Assembly: GCA_002327315.1 (NCBI GenBank)
Contig: DCVI01000135.1
Span: 34,634-66,732, forward strand
Direction of reading: 5' to 3'
DNA from: Syntrophaceae bacterium UBA2192
GTDB lineage: Bacteria; Desulfobacterota; Syntrophia; Syntrophales; UBA2192
Length of the DNA: 32,099 nucleotides
The notes beneath the pieces are model-generated. The model had not been told where the DNA came from. It saw only the letters and a program-made list of their open reading frames with translations, and made no database searches. Position numbers and translations under genes: made by a program. Shown here in pieces: positions 1 through 8,275 of this stretch (its first letter is position 1; each line of letters begins with the position of its first letter).

Positions 1-41
1 CTTATGCCATATGCCATATGCCTTGCGCCCGTATTTTTTCT

Positions 42-947
42 TTAGCCTCTTGCTCCGGCCTGTTTCGCCCCGCCCATGGCCTCGAACCCGCACACGATGT
101 CGAGAAGCTCTTCCGTGATCGTGCTCTGGCGCTGGCGGTGAAACTGGCCGAAGAGTTCCTCGAGCCGCTCCTCGATGTTCTTCTCGGCGCTCTGCATGGC
201 CGCAAGCCGGCTGGCATTCTCGCTGGCCAGTGAATCGGCGAAGGCCCGGTAGAGCGAGACGAACAGATATTCCCGGATGAGGGATCGGAACAGCGTCTCC
301 CAATCCTCGGTGAACATGGGGATGGTCCTCGACTCCCATTTTCGCTTTTCGAGGCTCTTGAGCCACTCCTTGTCAACGGGAAGGAGCTTGAGGGTCTTCG
401 GGCGGTAATTCGCCCCGGAAATATACTCGTTGTAATAAAGGTACATGGTTTCGATCTGTCTTTTGAAGCGCCAGTCCTCGAGCACCGAGGTGATGTCCTG
501 CACCATGGGGGTGATGCCGGCCGTCGAGCCGGGGGTGCTGAGGATTTCCAGGACCTTCTGCCCCGAATCCTCGAGGATGTCGGCCGCCCGCAGGCCCACG
601 GAAATGACGACGCGATTCTCTTTTGCGATCCCCAGGGCGTTCATCTCCGCGATGGCATGGGCGGTGACGATGTTGTTGAACTGCCCGCAGAGTCCCTGGT
701 CGGTGCCGAAGACGATGGCCCCCATCCGTTTCGCCGCCGACGATCGCATAGGGGCAAAACTGCCCCTGCTGCGCTTGAGGACGACCTGGAGCCCCATCTC
801 GACGGTCCGGTTGTATTCCGACAGGGACTCGACGGCTTTCTGATACTGCCGGATGCTCACGGCCGCCAGGGCCTTCATGGTCTTCACGACACCGAGGAGA
901 TCCTGGGCGCTCTGTATATTGCGCTTCAGCGATTCAATCGTTTGCAT
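42..947 (-). CDS. atpG: N-ATPase gamma subunit
   Basis: Central rotor-shaft subunit of the F1 part of an N-type (alternate F1Fo) ATPase, which couples rotation of the c ring to catalysis in the alpha/beta hexamer. The 301-residue product starts with the family's N-terminal helix (ESLKRNIQSAQDLLGVVKTMKALA) and has the central Rossmann-like part (IVFGTDQGLCGQFN) and a C-terminal helix rich in Asn/Arg/Met (LASENASRLAAMQSAEKNIEE). The usual length is about 290 residues. The start codon lies inside the end of atpA (14-nt overlap), so translation is probably coupled. It is the last gene of the atpDCQRBEFAG operon; no terminator is visible in the 41 bases before the window edge. Confidence 0.95.
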   Translation of the reverse strand: MQTIESLKRNIQSAQDLLGVVKTMKALAAVSIRQYQKAVESLSEYNRTVEMGLQVVLKRSRGSFAPMRSSAAKRMGAIVFGTDQGLCGQFNNIVTAHAIAEMNALGIAKENRVVISVGLRAADILEDSGQKVLEILSTPGSTAGITPMVQDITSVLEDWRFKRQIETMYLYYNEYISGANYRPKTLKLLPVDKEWLKSLEKRKWESRTIPMFTEDWETLFRSLIREYLFVSLYRAFADSLASENASRLAAMQSAEKNIEERLEELFGQFHRQRQSTITEELLDIVCGFEAMGGAKQAGARG

Positions 948-2490
948 GGCTCTTCTCTTCCTTCATGGATTCCGTAGCCTTGCCGGCCGTGTCGAGGAGC
1001 ACCTTGCGGTCATCCAGGGTCAGCTTGTCCCCCGACTCGATCCGACCGCAGAGATCTGCATCCTGCACAACCGTCGCTTCCCGCAGGGCCGCCTCGGCTT
1101 CGCCGATCCTGCCGATAGGGATTTGATCCAGGCTCCCTCCCGTAATGGCCAGAAGCGCCGCGATCTGCTCGGCCACCCGGATGGGCTTGTACTGGGGCTG
1201 CTTCAGGATTTCGCGCACGCGCCAGCCGCGCTCCAGGACCCGACGGGTTGCCTCGTCGAGACGCGTCCCGAAGCGGGAGAACGTCTCCAGTTCCTCGAAC
1301 TGGGAGTAGGAGATGCGCAGATCCCCCGCCACGGCCCGGTAGGCCGGGAGCTGGGCCTTCCCACCCACGCGGGAGACCGATTTTCCGACGTCGACAGGCG
1401 GCAGGATGCCTTTCTGGAAGAGCCGGGGCGACAGATAGATCTGCCCGTCCGTGATCGAGATGAGATTCGTCGGGATGTAGGCCGAGATGTCCTGGGCCTC
1501 CGTCTCGACGATGGGCAGCGCTGTCAGAGACCCCCCGCCGTGTTCCTTTCGCAGGTGGGTGGAGCGCTCCAGGAGTCGGGAGTGAATGTAGAAAATGTCC
1601 CCGGGGAAGGCCTCCCGTCCGGGCGGGCGCCTCAGCAGCAGCGACATCTCCCGGTAGGCCCGCGCATGATAGGTGAGGTCGTCGTAGATGACCAGGACGT
1701 CGCGCCCCCTGGACATGAAGTACTCGCCCATGGAGGTCGCCGCGTAGGGCGCTATGAACTGCAGTCCCGGGGGGTCTTCGCCCACGGCGGCCACGACGAT
1801 GGTGTACTTCATGGCGTTGTGCTGCCTGAGGTCGGAGATGACCTTGGCCACGTCGGAGGACTTCTTGCCGATGGCGCAGTAGATGCAGATGACGTTCTTG
1901 TCCCACTGGTTGATGATGGTGTCCAGGGCTATGGCCGTCTTCCCCGTCTGGCGGTCCCCGACGATGAGTTCCCGCTGCCCCCGCCCGATGGGAATGAGGG
2001 CGTCGATGACCTTGATGCCCGTCTGCAGGGGAACGGTGACGGGATCTCTTGCCATGACAGGGGGCGCCTCGCGCTCGACGGGAAGCCGTTTTGCGGCCCG
2101 GATCTCCCCCTGGTTGTCCAGCGGCCTCCCGATGGCATCGACGACTCGGCCGATGAGGGCCTCCCCGACGGGCACATCCAGGATCCGCCCGGTGCGCCTC
2201 ACCTCGGAGCCCGAGTTGAGGTGCTCGCTCGCACCCAGGAGGATAACGCCGATCTCTTCGGGGTCGATGTTGAAAACGAGCCCCTGCACGTTCTTGGGAA
2301 ATAGGACGATCTCCTCCGCCCTGATGTTGGGGAGGCCGCTGACCCGCACGATGCCGTAACCGACATAGTGGACGAGACCCACCTCCCGCTGCGTGAGCTC
2401 AGGATGCTGATCCGCGAGGACCGCGTCCATCGTTTTGAACGTATCGTCGAGAAACTCCTTCAGTTCTTCCTTTTCTCCCGGCATGGTCAT
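934..2490 (-). CDS. atpA: N-ATPase alpha subunit
   Basis: Non-catalytic nucleotide-binding subunit of the F1 hexamer. The 518-residue product contains the Walker A motif GDRQTGKT at about residues 178-185, the aspartate strand DVLVIYDDL near 264-272, and the arginine-finger segment SVSRVG with R374, which reaches into the beta active site. Start: the ATG at 2490 is preceded by GAGGGGGA at a suitable distance; a second ATG two codons later is possible. It lies 24 nt after atpF and overlaps atpG by 14 nt. The length is normal for the family. Confidence 0.96.
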   Translation of the reverse strand: MTMPGEKEELKEFLDDTFKTMDAVLADQHPELTQREVGLVHYVGYGIVRVSGLPNIRAEEIVLFPKNVQGLVFNIDPEEIGVILLGASEHLNSGSEVRRTGRILDVPVGEALIGRVVDAIGRPLDNQGEIRAAKRLPVEREAPPVMARDPVTVPLQTGIKVIDALIPIGRGQRELIVGDRQTGKTAIALDTIINQWDKNVICIYCAIGKKSSDVAKVISDLRQHNAMKYTIVVAAVGEDPPGLQFIAPYAATSMGEYFMSRGRDVLVIYDDLTYHARAYREMSLLLRRPPGREAFPGDIFYIHSRLLERSTHLRKEHGGGSLTALPIVETEAQDISAYIPTNLISITDGQIYLSPRLFQKGILPPVDVGKSVSRVGGKAQLPAYRAVAGDLRISYSQFEELETFSRFGTRLDEATRRVLERGWRVREILKQPQYKPIRVAEQIAALLAITGGSLDQIPIGRIGEAEAALREATVVQDADLCGRIESGDKLTLDDRKVLLDTAGKATESMKEEKSHAND

Positions 2491-2514
2491 GTCAGTCCCC
2501 CTCGTGATGGGTGC

Positions 2515-3285
2515 CTATCTTTTTTCCTGCGCCTCCTCGTACAGGGCGTGGTGGAACTTCTCCTCCAGGGAATCCAGGTAATCCTTGATGCTCCAGGCGA
2601 TCTTGTGTCCGTCCGTCTTGAGCTCGTAGCCCGTCATGACGTTGTCCGACTTTTCGAAGACGACCTGGATGTCGCCGTTGATGTAGCGGCGGATGACGTC
2701 GTCGAGTTTCTTCCGCTCCTCTGCGGGGATATCGAAGGCGCTCTGGACGGTGATCGTCCCGCCTTCCGCCAGGGAGTCCCTGAACTTCCCGCGTTCCTCC
2801 TCATCCATCGTCTGGATCCGTTCCATGAGGATCTCCACGATCCGCTGTTCGAGCTCCACGTCGGCCAGATCCTTGAGCACCTGGCGCGTGATGGAGTAGA
2901 TCTGCGTCCCGGCGAGCTGCCGGAGTTCCGCGAGGAAGGCATTACGTTCCGATTGCAGCGTCTCGACCCACCGGGTATGGAGCAGATCGACCTCCTCGCG
3001 GGCCTTGTCCATCAGCTCCTTGCGGTGGGCCTCGGCGGCCTCCCTTGCCCGGTTCATCGACGCCTCGTACTGGGCGTCCAGGTCCCGGAGCCGTTTCTCG
3101 ATCTGCTCCGCCGATTCTTTCGCCGCCTCACGGGCCTTTTCGGCATCGACGAAGGTGGCGGTGATCTTCGCTTCCCGCGCGTCCATGGCCCCGATGATCC
3201 TCCCGTAGAGGAACCTCTTCAGCAGGAAGAGCAGCAACAGGAGGTTGACGATCTGGCAGAAAAATACAAACCAGTCGATGTGCAT
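2515..3285 (-). CDS. atpF: N-ATPase b subunit (long form)
   Basis: Peripheral stalk subunit of the membrane Fo part. The protein is 256 residues, clearly longer than the ~156-residue b of ordinary F-ATPases, as is usual in N-ATPases, which have no separate delta gene (none is seen here). One N-terminal membrane helix (about residues 5-22, WFVFFCQIVNLLLLLFLLKRF) is followed by a long charged helical region rich in Ala/Glu/Arg (AEKAREAAKESAEQIEKRL), a coiled-coil dimer stalk. The C-terminal part (about residues 150-256) probably takes over the delta-like contact to F1; that role is inferred from the operon type. It starts 3 nt after the end of atpE. Confidence 0.93.
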   Translation of the reverse strand: MHIDWFVFFCQIVNLLLLLFLLKRFLYGRIIGAMDAREAKITATFVDAEKAREAAKESAEQIEKRLRDLDAQYEASMNRAREAAEAHRKELMDKAREEVDLLHTRWVETLQSERNAFLAELRQLAGTQIYSITRQVLKDLADVELEQRIVEILMERIQTMDEEERGKFRDSLAEGGTITVQSAFDIPAEERKKLDDVIRRYINGDIQVVFEKSDNVMTGYELKTDGHKIAWSIKDYLDSLEEKFHHALYEEAQEKR

Positions 3286-3288
3286 GGA

Positions 3289-3567
3289 TCACCCTCCGGC
3301 TTTTTTGACCACATAGGCCCAGAACGGGTTTGCGAAAACCAGGATCATCGAGATCACGAAGCAGTAGATGGCGATGGACTCGATCATCGCCAGACCCACG
3401 AAAAGGGTCCGCGTCAGCGAGTTCCGTTCGTCAGGCTGCTGCGCGATCGAGTTCAGCGCGCCCTGTACGGCCCGTCCCTGTCCGAGACCGGGTCCGATCG
3501 CCCCGATCCCCATGCAAATGCCTGCAGTAATGATCGACGCCATTGCAACGATGCTCACGCTGTCCAT
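3289..3567 (-). CDS. atpE: N-ATPase c subunit, Na+-binding type
   Basis: Proteolipid that forms the ion-carrying rotor ring. The 92-residue hairpin has two membrane helices. The first carries GxGxG packing (CMGIGAIGPGLGQG) with Q30; the second carries E63, S64 and Y68 in the pattern MIESIAIY. These correspond to Gln32, Glu65, Ser66 and Tyr70 of the Ilyobacter tartaricus Na+ ring (alignment by eye), so Na+ is the likely coupling ion. The start is the ATG at 3567, which has GAGGAG upstream; a longer open frame to 3687 overlaps atpB and lacks a membrane character. It sits 22 nt after atpB. Confidence 0.95.
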   Translation of the reverse strand: MDSVSIVAMASIITAGICMGIGAIGPGLGQGRAVQGALNSIAQQPDERNSLTRTLFVGLAMIESIAIYCFVISMILVFANPFWAYVVKKAGG

Positions 3568-3589
3568 ACCGCTCCTCCTCACTTTCTTT

Positions 3590-4321
3590 TTAGATTTTAA
3601 CGGGTTCCGTTTCCTTTTTGGGCTTGTGCTCCGTTTCCTCGTGGGTCTGCGTCGCCGAGGCGATGTACACCATGGCGAGTATGGCAAAGATGTATGCCTG
3701 GATGAGTCCGATCAGAAGCCCCAGCACCTGCATCACGACCGGGAAGAACAGCGGGGTGACCGCCAGGAGAATCGCGATCACCTTCTCGTGGCTCATGAGG
3801 TTGCCGAAAAGTCGGACGGCCAGGGCCAGCGTCCGGGAAAACTCTCCCATGACATGGAAGGGGAAAAAGATGAATGTGGGCCGGAAGTACTCCTTCAGGT
3901 ATTCCAGGATCCCGTTTTTCGCGATCCCGTACATGGGGACGGCGATGAAAACCATGACGGCCAGGGCCGCCGTCGTCGTCAGCGATGATGTCGGCGCCAC
4001 GTACCCCGGGATGAAGGTGAAGACGTTCGAGAAGAGAATGAAGAGAAACAGCGTCGCAATGAAGGGGAAGTACGTGTCGGAACCTTCATGGGCGATGTCG
4101 CGGATCTCCGAGCGGATGGTGCCCACGATCACCTCCAGCATGTTCTGCCAGCGGCTCAGGGTCCGCTCCGAGGAGAGATTCCCGGTAATCACAATGGAAC
4201 CGACGACGAGCAGTCCCATGACGAGCCACGTGTAAACCAGCGTGGCATTGATGGTCACGAATCCCCAGGCAAACAGGATGACCTGGTCCGGGCTGATCTG
4301 GTCAATCGCCACGACTTCCAT
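3590..4321 (-). CDS. atpB: N-ATPase a subunit
   Basis: Membrane stator subunit that provides the two ion half-channels. The 243-residue protein has about five to six hydrophobic segments and the diagnostic helix EFSRTLALAVRLFGNLMS; R170 is the essential arginine (E. coli R210). The C-terminal helix LIGLIQAYIFAILAMVYIASA is also typical, followed by a short charged tail. Its start lies inside atpR (20-nt overlap), which suggests translational coupling of the a subunit to AtpR. Length and order match N-ATPase operons. Confidence 0.95.
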   Translation of the reverse strand: MEVVAIDQISPDQVILFAWGFVTINATLVYTWLVMGLLVVGSIVITGNLSSERTLSRWQNMLEVIVGTIRSEIRDIAHEGSDTYFPFIATLFLFILFSNVFTFIPGYVAPTSSLTTTAALAVMVFIAVPMYGIAKNGILEYLKEYFRPTFIFFPFHVMGEFSRTLALAVRLFGNLMSHEKVIAILLAVTPLFFPVVMQVLGLLIGLIQAYIFAILAMVYIASATQTHEETEHKPKKETEPVKI

Positions 4322-4607
4322 AGGGCATGCCTCCGATGAACGTGCTGGTCGTCTTTCCGAGACGGCGCAGGAGGAGTCCCCGCATCAGCAGAAATCCCAC
4401 CATGGCCGCCGCCAGGCGCTCCCACTCGCCCTGCATGACGAAATAGAAGCCCGAAAGGACAAGCGTCATTCGCAGGGCATAGCTCAAGGCTATTCTCCGG
4501 ACGGGCTTCTCCACGTCGGGCAGTTTCCTTACGGTCTCCCAAAGCCCGGCAAAGTACACCCCGCCAAGCCCGAGCCCTGTAAAAAATGAAAAAATCATCT
4601 CTCCCAT
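4302..4607 (-). CDS. atpR: N-ATPase accessory membrane protein AtpR
   Basis: Small membrane protein found only in N-type ATPase operons; its exact role is not settled, and a role in c-ring assembly or stability has been discussed. The 101-residue product has three hydrophobic segments and family-like stretches: FTGLGLGGVYFAGLW, SYALRMTLVLSGFYFV and WERLAAAMVGFLLMRGLLLRRL. The ATG at 4607 is chosen because GGAGG lies just upstream; an upstream TTG at 4694 has no ribosome-binding site and would add a non-hydrophobic leader. A 94-nt gap separates it from atpQ, the longest gap in the operon. Confidence 0.88.
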   Translation of the reverse strand: MGEMIFSFFTGLGLGGVYFAGLWETVRKLPDVEKPVRRIALSYALRMTLVLSGFYFVMQGEWERLAAAMVGFLLMRGLLLRRLGKTTSTFIGGMPYGSRGD

Positions 4608-4701
4608 GGTCCTCCTCGATGTCAGGCCCGCGGGGCCCGGGGTTCGGAAGAGCGCTCGTCCATCATCCCGGACCCTCACGGACATAGGGGGCAATCGGTT
4701 T

Positions 4702-5031
4702 TCAATCCTTCATGATGTCCTGTTGGGCTCTCTTTACCCAGTACCAGGCATTCATGCAGCCCAGGGTCACACCCATGATGAGCATCATGAGCGTCCATGA
4801 AAACCGGCTCGGCCAGGTCCGATCGATCCACAGCCCGATGGCTGTGAAGATCAGCGTCGGAATGGCGACGGACCAGCCCACAACGCCGAACATCCCCAGG
4901 CCGAACCAGATGGTGTGGTCCTGCTGTGTCTTCCCCTTGACGCGCCGGGCTTCCTTCGAACCGACCTTCTTCGTGAAGGCCTCGGCGATCTTGAGCCGCC
5001 TCTCGCGGGGGGTCAGCTGTTCGTCACTCAT
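4702..5031 (-). CDS. atpQ: N-ATPase accessory protein AtpQ (AtpI-like)
   Basis: Short AtpI/AtpQ-type protein of N-ATPase operons. The 109 residues consist of a charged N-terminal region (about 1-40, Lys/Arg rich) and two membrane helices: about 43-68 (FGLGMFGVVGWSVAIPTLIF) and 77-98 (WTLMMLIMGVTLGCMNAWYW). AtpI relatives help c-ring assembly, so that role is inferred here. The start codon overlaps the atpC stop by 4 nt (ATGA), a sign of coupled translation. The symbol rests on its place between atpC and atpR. Confidence 0.85.
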   Translation of the reverse strand: MSDEQLTPRERRLKIAEAFTKKVGSKEARRVKGKTQQDHTIWFGLGMFGVVGWSVAIPTLIFTAIGLWIDRTWPSRFSWTLMMLIMGVTLGCMNAWYWVKRAQQDIMKD

Positions 5032-5411
5032 GTTTCCCTCATCTCCATGAATCGTCGGAGAAGGTCGATTTCCAGCTTCGCCGCTGCCGACCGGGCCTTC
5101 TTTTCCCGCTCGTCAATCTCCTCGAACTGTTTCACCACGATGTCCCTGAGCTTGCCCAGTTCATCGCTCTTTGCGACGTTGCGGATCGATACGAGGATAT
5201 CGGGTCCCTTCTTCACGAGGGTCCCCACATCGATTGCGAGATAATGCTCCCCTTCGCCTGTCTGGTACGCGAAGACACCCGGCACGAGCGACGCCGTGAA
5301 ATCCACATGATGAGGCAGCAGGCAGAAGAACCCGTTGTCGGCCTCGGCGACCACCTTCGAGACGTCCTCGACGAGAAATACTTCCGCCGGCAGCAGGATC
5401 TTAAGCTTCAT
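5028..5411 (-). CDS. atpC: N-ATPase epsilon subunit
   Basis: Foot of the F1 central stalk, binding gamma and the c ring and often inhibiting ATP hydrolysis. The 127-residue protein has the N-terminal beta-sandwich domain (MKLKILLPAEVFLVEDVSKV, then GFFCLLPHHVDFTASLVPGV) and a C-terminal helical part (EEIDEREKKARSAAAKLEI). It is slightly shorter than typical epsilon subunits (about 135-140 residues). It overlaps the 3' end of atpD by 11 nt and atpQ by 4 nt. Confidence 0.92.
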   Translation of the reverse strand: MKLKILLPAEVFLVEDVSKVVAEADNGFFCLLPHHVDFTASLVPGVFAYQTGEGEHYLAIDVGTLVKKGPDILVSIRNVAKSDELGKLRDIVVKQFEEIDEREKKARSAAAKLEIDLLRRFMEMRET

Positions 5412-6777
5412 CTTTCTTCGCCTCGTCCACGCCCCCGATCATGTAAAGCGCGCTTTCGGGGTACTCGGCAAACTCGTCGTTGAGGATCCGCTCGCAGCCC
5501 TCGAGCGTCTGATCGCGGGAGACCATGCGACCCGGTTTCCCGATGAACTGCTCCGTCGTGAAGAAGGGCTGCGTGAAAAAGCGCTCCAGCCGGCGCGCCC
5601 GGAAGACGGTGCGCTGGTCATCGCGGGATAGTTCATTGATGCCCAGCATGGCGATGATGTCCTTGAGCTCCTCGTAGATGGTGAGGGTTCTTCTCACCTC
5701 CTGGGCGATGCGGTAGTGCCGCTCTCCGGCGATGGTGGGCATGAGCATCTTGGAGCCCGACTGCAGGAGGTCCACGGCCGGGTAGAACCCTTCGCTGGCC
5801 CGCTTTCTCGAGAGCACGATGGAGGCCGTCAGGTGGCTGAAGGTGTGCGAGGCGGAAGGGTCGGTGAAATCGTCGGCCGGGACATACACGGCCTGGATGG
5901 AGGTGATGGCGCCCGTCGTGGTGTTGCAGATGCGCTCCTCGAGCTCCGCCAGCTCCGAGGCCAGCGTCGGCTGATAGCCGAGGCGCGAGGGCAGAAGCCC
6001 CATCAGACCCGAGACTTCCTGGCCTGCCTGGATGAAGCGGAAGATGTTGTCCATCAGGAGAAGCACGTCCTGCCGCTCGTCGTCCCGGAAATACTCGGCC
6101 ATGGTGAGTGCGGAGTGTCCGACGCGGAACCGGGCCCCGGGCGGTTCGTTCATCTGACCGAAGACCATGACGGTGTTCTTGAGGACCCCCGCGTCTTTCA
6201 TCTCGCGGTAGAGCTCCTCCCCCTCGCGGCACCGCTCCCCGATCCCGCAGAAGATGCTGATCCCCTCGTGGCCGCTCACGACGTTGTGGATCAGTTCGGT
6301 GAGAAGAACCGTTTTTCCGACGCCGGCTCCCCCGAAGAGCCCTGCCTTCCCGCCGCGCTCCAGGGGCGAGAGCACGTCGATGGCCTTGATCCCCGTTTCG
6401 AAGATCTCCGAGATCGTCGACTGCTGCGTGATGGGGACCGGCTTGCTGTGGATGGGACGGTATTCCGTTGCCTCTGCCTCAGGGAGGTTGTCGATATTCT
6501 CGCCGAAGACGTTGAAGACCCGCCCGAGCAGGATCTTTCCGACGGGCACACAGAAGGGCTGCTCCGTGTCCAGAACCGTCGAACCCCTGGAGAGGCCCTG
6601 GGTGGGAGTCAGGGCGATGCCGCGCACGACATTCGCGTCGAGGTGTGCGGCCACTTCGATGCGAACCCTGTCGTCGTCTCCGGCGCGAAGCACATTGCGG
6701 ATCGCCGGCAGCTGGTCCAGAAAACGCACATCGACGACGCTTCCTCTGATGGATACGACTGTGCCACGATGTTCCAC
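5401..6777 (-). CDS. atpD: N-ATPase beta subunit
   Basis: Catalytic subunit of F1. The 458-residue product has the P-loop GGAGVGKT at about residues 149-156, the catalytic glutamate region GIGERCREGEELYREM (E181) and the Walker B strand VLLLMDNIFRF. Start: the GTG at 6777 begins the conserved N-terminal strand EHRGTVVSIRGSVVDVRF and has AGGGGGAAG just upstream. An in-frame extension to 6891 is rejected because it overlaps the preceding gene and does not look like beta. It is the first gene of the ATPase cluster, as is typical of N-ATPases, and begins 55 nt after the sensor-like gene at 6833-7354. Confidence 0.95.
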   Translation of the reverse strand: MEHRGTVVSIRGSVVDVRFLDQLPAIRNVLRAGDDDRVRIEVAAHLDANVVRGIALTPTQGLSRGSTVLDTEQPFCVPVGKILLGRVFNVFGENIDNLPEAEATEYRPIHSKPVPITQQSTISEIFETGIKAIDVLSPLERGGKAGLFGGAGVGKTVLLTELIHNVVSGHEGISIFCGIGERCREGEELYREMKDAGVLKNTVMVFGQMNEPPGARFRVGHSALTMAEYFRDDERQDVLLLMDNIFRFIQAGQEVSGLMGLLPSRLGYQPTLASELAELEERICNTTTGAITSIQAVYVPADDFTDPSASHTFSHLTASIVLSRKRASEGFYPAVDLLQSGSKMLMPTIAGERHYRIAQEVRRTLTIYEELKDIIAMLGINELSRDDQRTVFRARRLERFFTQPFFTTEQFIGKPGRMVSRDQTLEGCERILNDEFAEYPESALYMIGGVDEAKKDEA

Positions 6778-6832
6778 GTTCTTCCCCCTCGTTGTCGTTC
6801 TCGTTCGGACGTTCTGCCCGATGCCGTCGCAG

Positions 6833-7354
6833 CTATTTGGCGTGCCCGCCGTAGACGATCTTCTGACGGAAAGAGCCCGCCTTGCTGTCAAGGCGGATGC
6901 GCTCCTCCATCTCCCGCTTCATCAGCTCCTCGTAGCGCCCGGTGATCACATACACGGCGTAGTCGAACATGAGAATGGTGCGCGTCAGGCTCTCGGCGGC
7001 CTGATGATGCTCCACGGCCGTGACGAAGACCGCCTGGAACTCCGCGTAGAGCCAGATGTGCCTGCGCATCAGGATGAGGGCGTAAATCGCCTCGTGCAGC
7101 GGGATGCCTTCGGAGTAACGCTCGTCGGCGTACTTCGTGAAGAATTTCCTGGCCGCCTCGAAGGGCTTGTCCGTGCAGAACAGGGCCCGGAAGTTCTTGT
7201 AGAAAGCGATGGCGTGCGAAAGGGCCTTCTCGTCGGAAAAGTTGTGATAGGCCGGAGTCTTTGGGTTCGCCCTCACGTCCTTGAGCCATTGCAAGGCGAT
7301 CTTGTCTGCGCTCTGCTCCGTGATCTCGATCAGCTTAGTCGCATACCCTTGCAT
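6833..7354 (-). CDS. RsbRD_N-like helical sensor domain protein, soluble
   Basis: A 173-residue, mostly helical protein without a signal peptide or membrane segment. It resembles the RsbRD N-terminal domain found ahead of kinase or STAS modules in many bacterial sensors (recognised by eye, not by search). It is a paralogue of the next gene upstream, sharing the motifs ADKIALQW, the DVR-NPKTP-YHN pattern, GIPL-EAIYAL-LMRRHIWLYAEFQ and a C-terminal RY-ELM helix. The start at 7354 aligns with the paralogue's start. It has no output domain. It lies 69 nt after its paralogue and 55 nt before atpD in the same direction, so co-transcription with the ATPase is likely. A regulatory role in Na+ or energy control is only inferred. 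Confidence 0.72.
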   Translation of the reverse strand: MQGYATKLIEITEQSADKIALQWLKDVRANPKTPAYHNFSDEKALSHAIAFYKNFRALFCTDKPFEAARKFFTKYADERYSEGIPLHEAIYALILMRRHIWLYAEFQAVFVTAVEHHQAAESLTRTILMFDYAVYVITGRYEELMKREMEERIRLDSKAGSFRQKIVYGGHAK

Positions 7355-7423
7355 GTTCGGCCTCCTTGATCCAATTCCTTCCGGGCCGCGATTCACGACT
7401 GCCGTGGATGCCCGCCGACAAGC

Positions 7424-8275
7424 TCAGGCCTCCTGGGCTGCCCCGGATCGGGGCGCCGTCTTATACAGAATTTCGATCTTCGTGAACCCCTCGGCCAGCA
7501 GCGCCACAACGGAGGACACGACGATGAACATGATGGCGCGAATCAGGTCGTCCGTCAGCGGGACCTCTTTCATGAAGATCAGATGGCTGACGAGGAGGAT
7601 GAGACCCAGCAGGACGGATACGTAGATCCCCTTCTTTTTCCACCAGACACCGGCCAGGACGATGGGGATGTAGAAGAGGTGCGTGAAGATGACTCCGCTG
7701 GCCATCACGGCGTGGTAATAGTAGGTGAGGAAACCGCAGGCCACAAGCAGGCAGGCCATGATCCCGACCTTGCTTCCCGTGAAGCTCTCCTCCATGCCGA
7801 GCGCCCGGAGGGCCCCGAGCTGCTTGTCGACCTCGCCCTTCATCAGCTCCTGGTAACGCTCCGTGATGACGTAGGTGGCGTAGTCGAAAAGAAGGATCGT
7901 CCGGCTGAGGCTCTCGATGGCCTGCTGCTGCTCCACGGCCGAGATGAACAGGGTCTGGAACTCCGCGTAGAGCCAGATGTGGCGCCGCATCAGGGTGAGC
8001 GCGTAGATCGCCTCCTGCAGCGGGATCCCTTTGTCGTAACAATCGTCGGCGTACTGCGCGTACACTCGTTTGGCTTCGTCAAAGGGGCTTTTCGCACTGA
8101 ACACCCCCCTGAATTTTGTGTAGAAGTCAACGGCCTGAGGTATCGCCCTGTCTGCGGATAGATTGTGATAGGAAGGGGTTTTGGGGTTTTTCCTTACGTC
8201 TGCATACCATTGAAGGGCGATCTTGTCTGCATTGTTCTCCGTGACATCGATCAGCTTGGTCGCTACGGCCTGCAT
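7424..8275 (-). CDS. RsbRD_N-like sensor domain plus membrane region
   Basis: A 283-residue protein with the same N-terminal helical domain as the next gene (residues 1 to about 150), then about four hydrophobic segments from roughly 175 to 270 (IMACLLVACGFLTYYY, FTHLFYIPIVLAGVWW, VSVLLGLILLVSHLIF, IRAIMFIVVSSVVALLA). The membrane part looks like the sensory membrane modules that precede histidine kinases in this kind of bacterium, but there is no kinase domain: the protein stops after a short tail. The start ATG at 8275 has GGAGGGA-like sequence upstream. It is the first gene of the block leading into the N-ATPase operon. It could be a truncated kinase or a stand-alone membrane sensor. Confidence 0.7.
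   Translation of the reverse strand: MQAVATKLIDVTENNADKIALQWYADVRKNPKTPSYHNLSADRAIPQAVDFYTKFRGVFSAKSPFDEAKRVYAQYADDCYDKGIPLQEAIYALTLMRRHIWLYAEFQTLFISAVEQQQAIESLSRTILLFDYATYVITERYQELMKGEVDKQLGALRALGMEESFTGSKVGIMACLLVACGFLTYYYHAVMASGVIFTHLFYIPIVLAGVWWKKKGIYVSVLLGLILLVSHLIFMKEVPLTDDLIRAIMFIVVSSVVALLAEGFTKIEILYKTAPRSGAAQEA

Noticed and set aside
1..41. Repeated GGCATAT units downstream of atpG
   Set aside because: Two and a half copies of a 7-base unit cut by the window edge; too short to call a repeat or terminator.
853..3600. Long plus-strand open frames opposite atpA, atpF and atpG
   Set aside because: Antisense shadows of well-identified ATPase genes without ribosome-binding sites or recognisable motifs.
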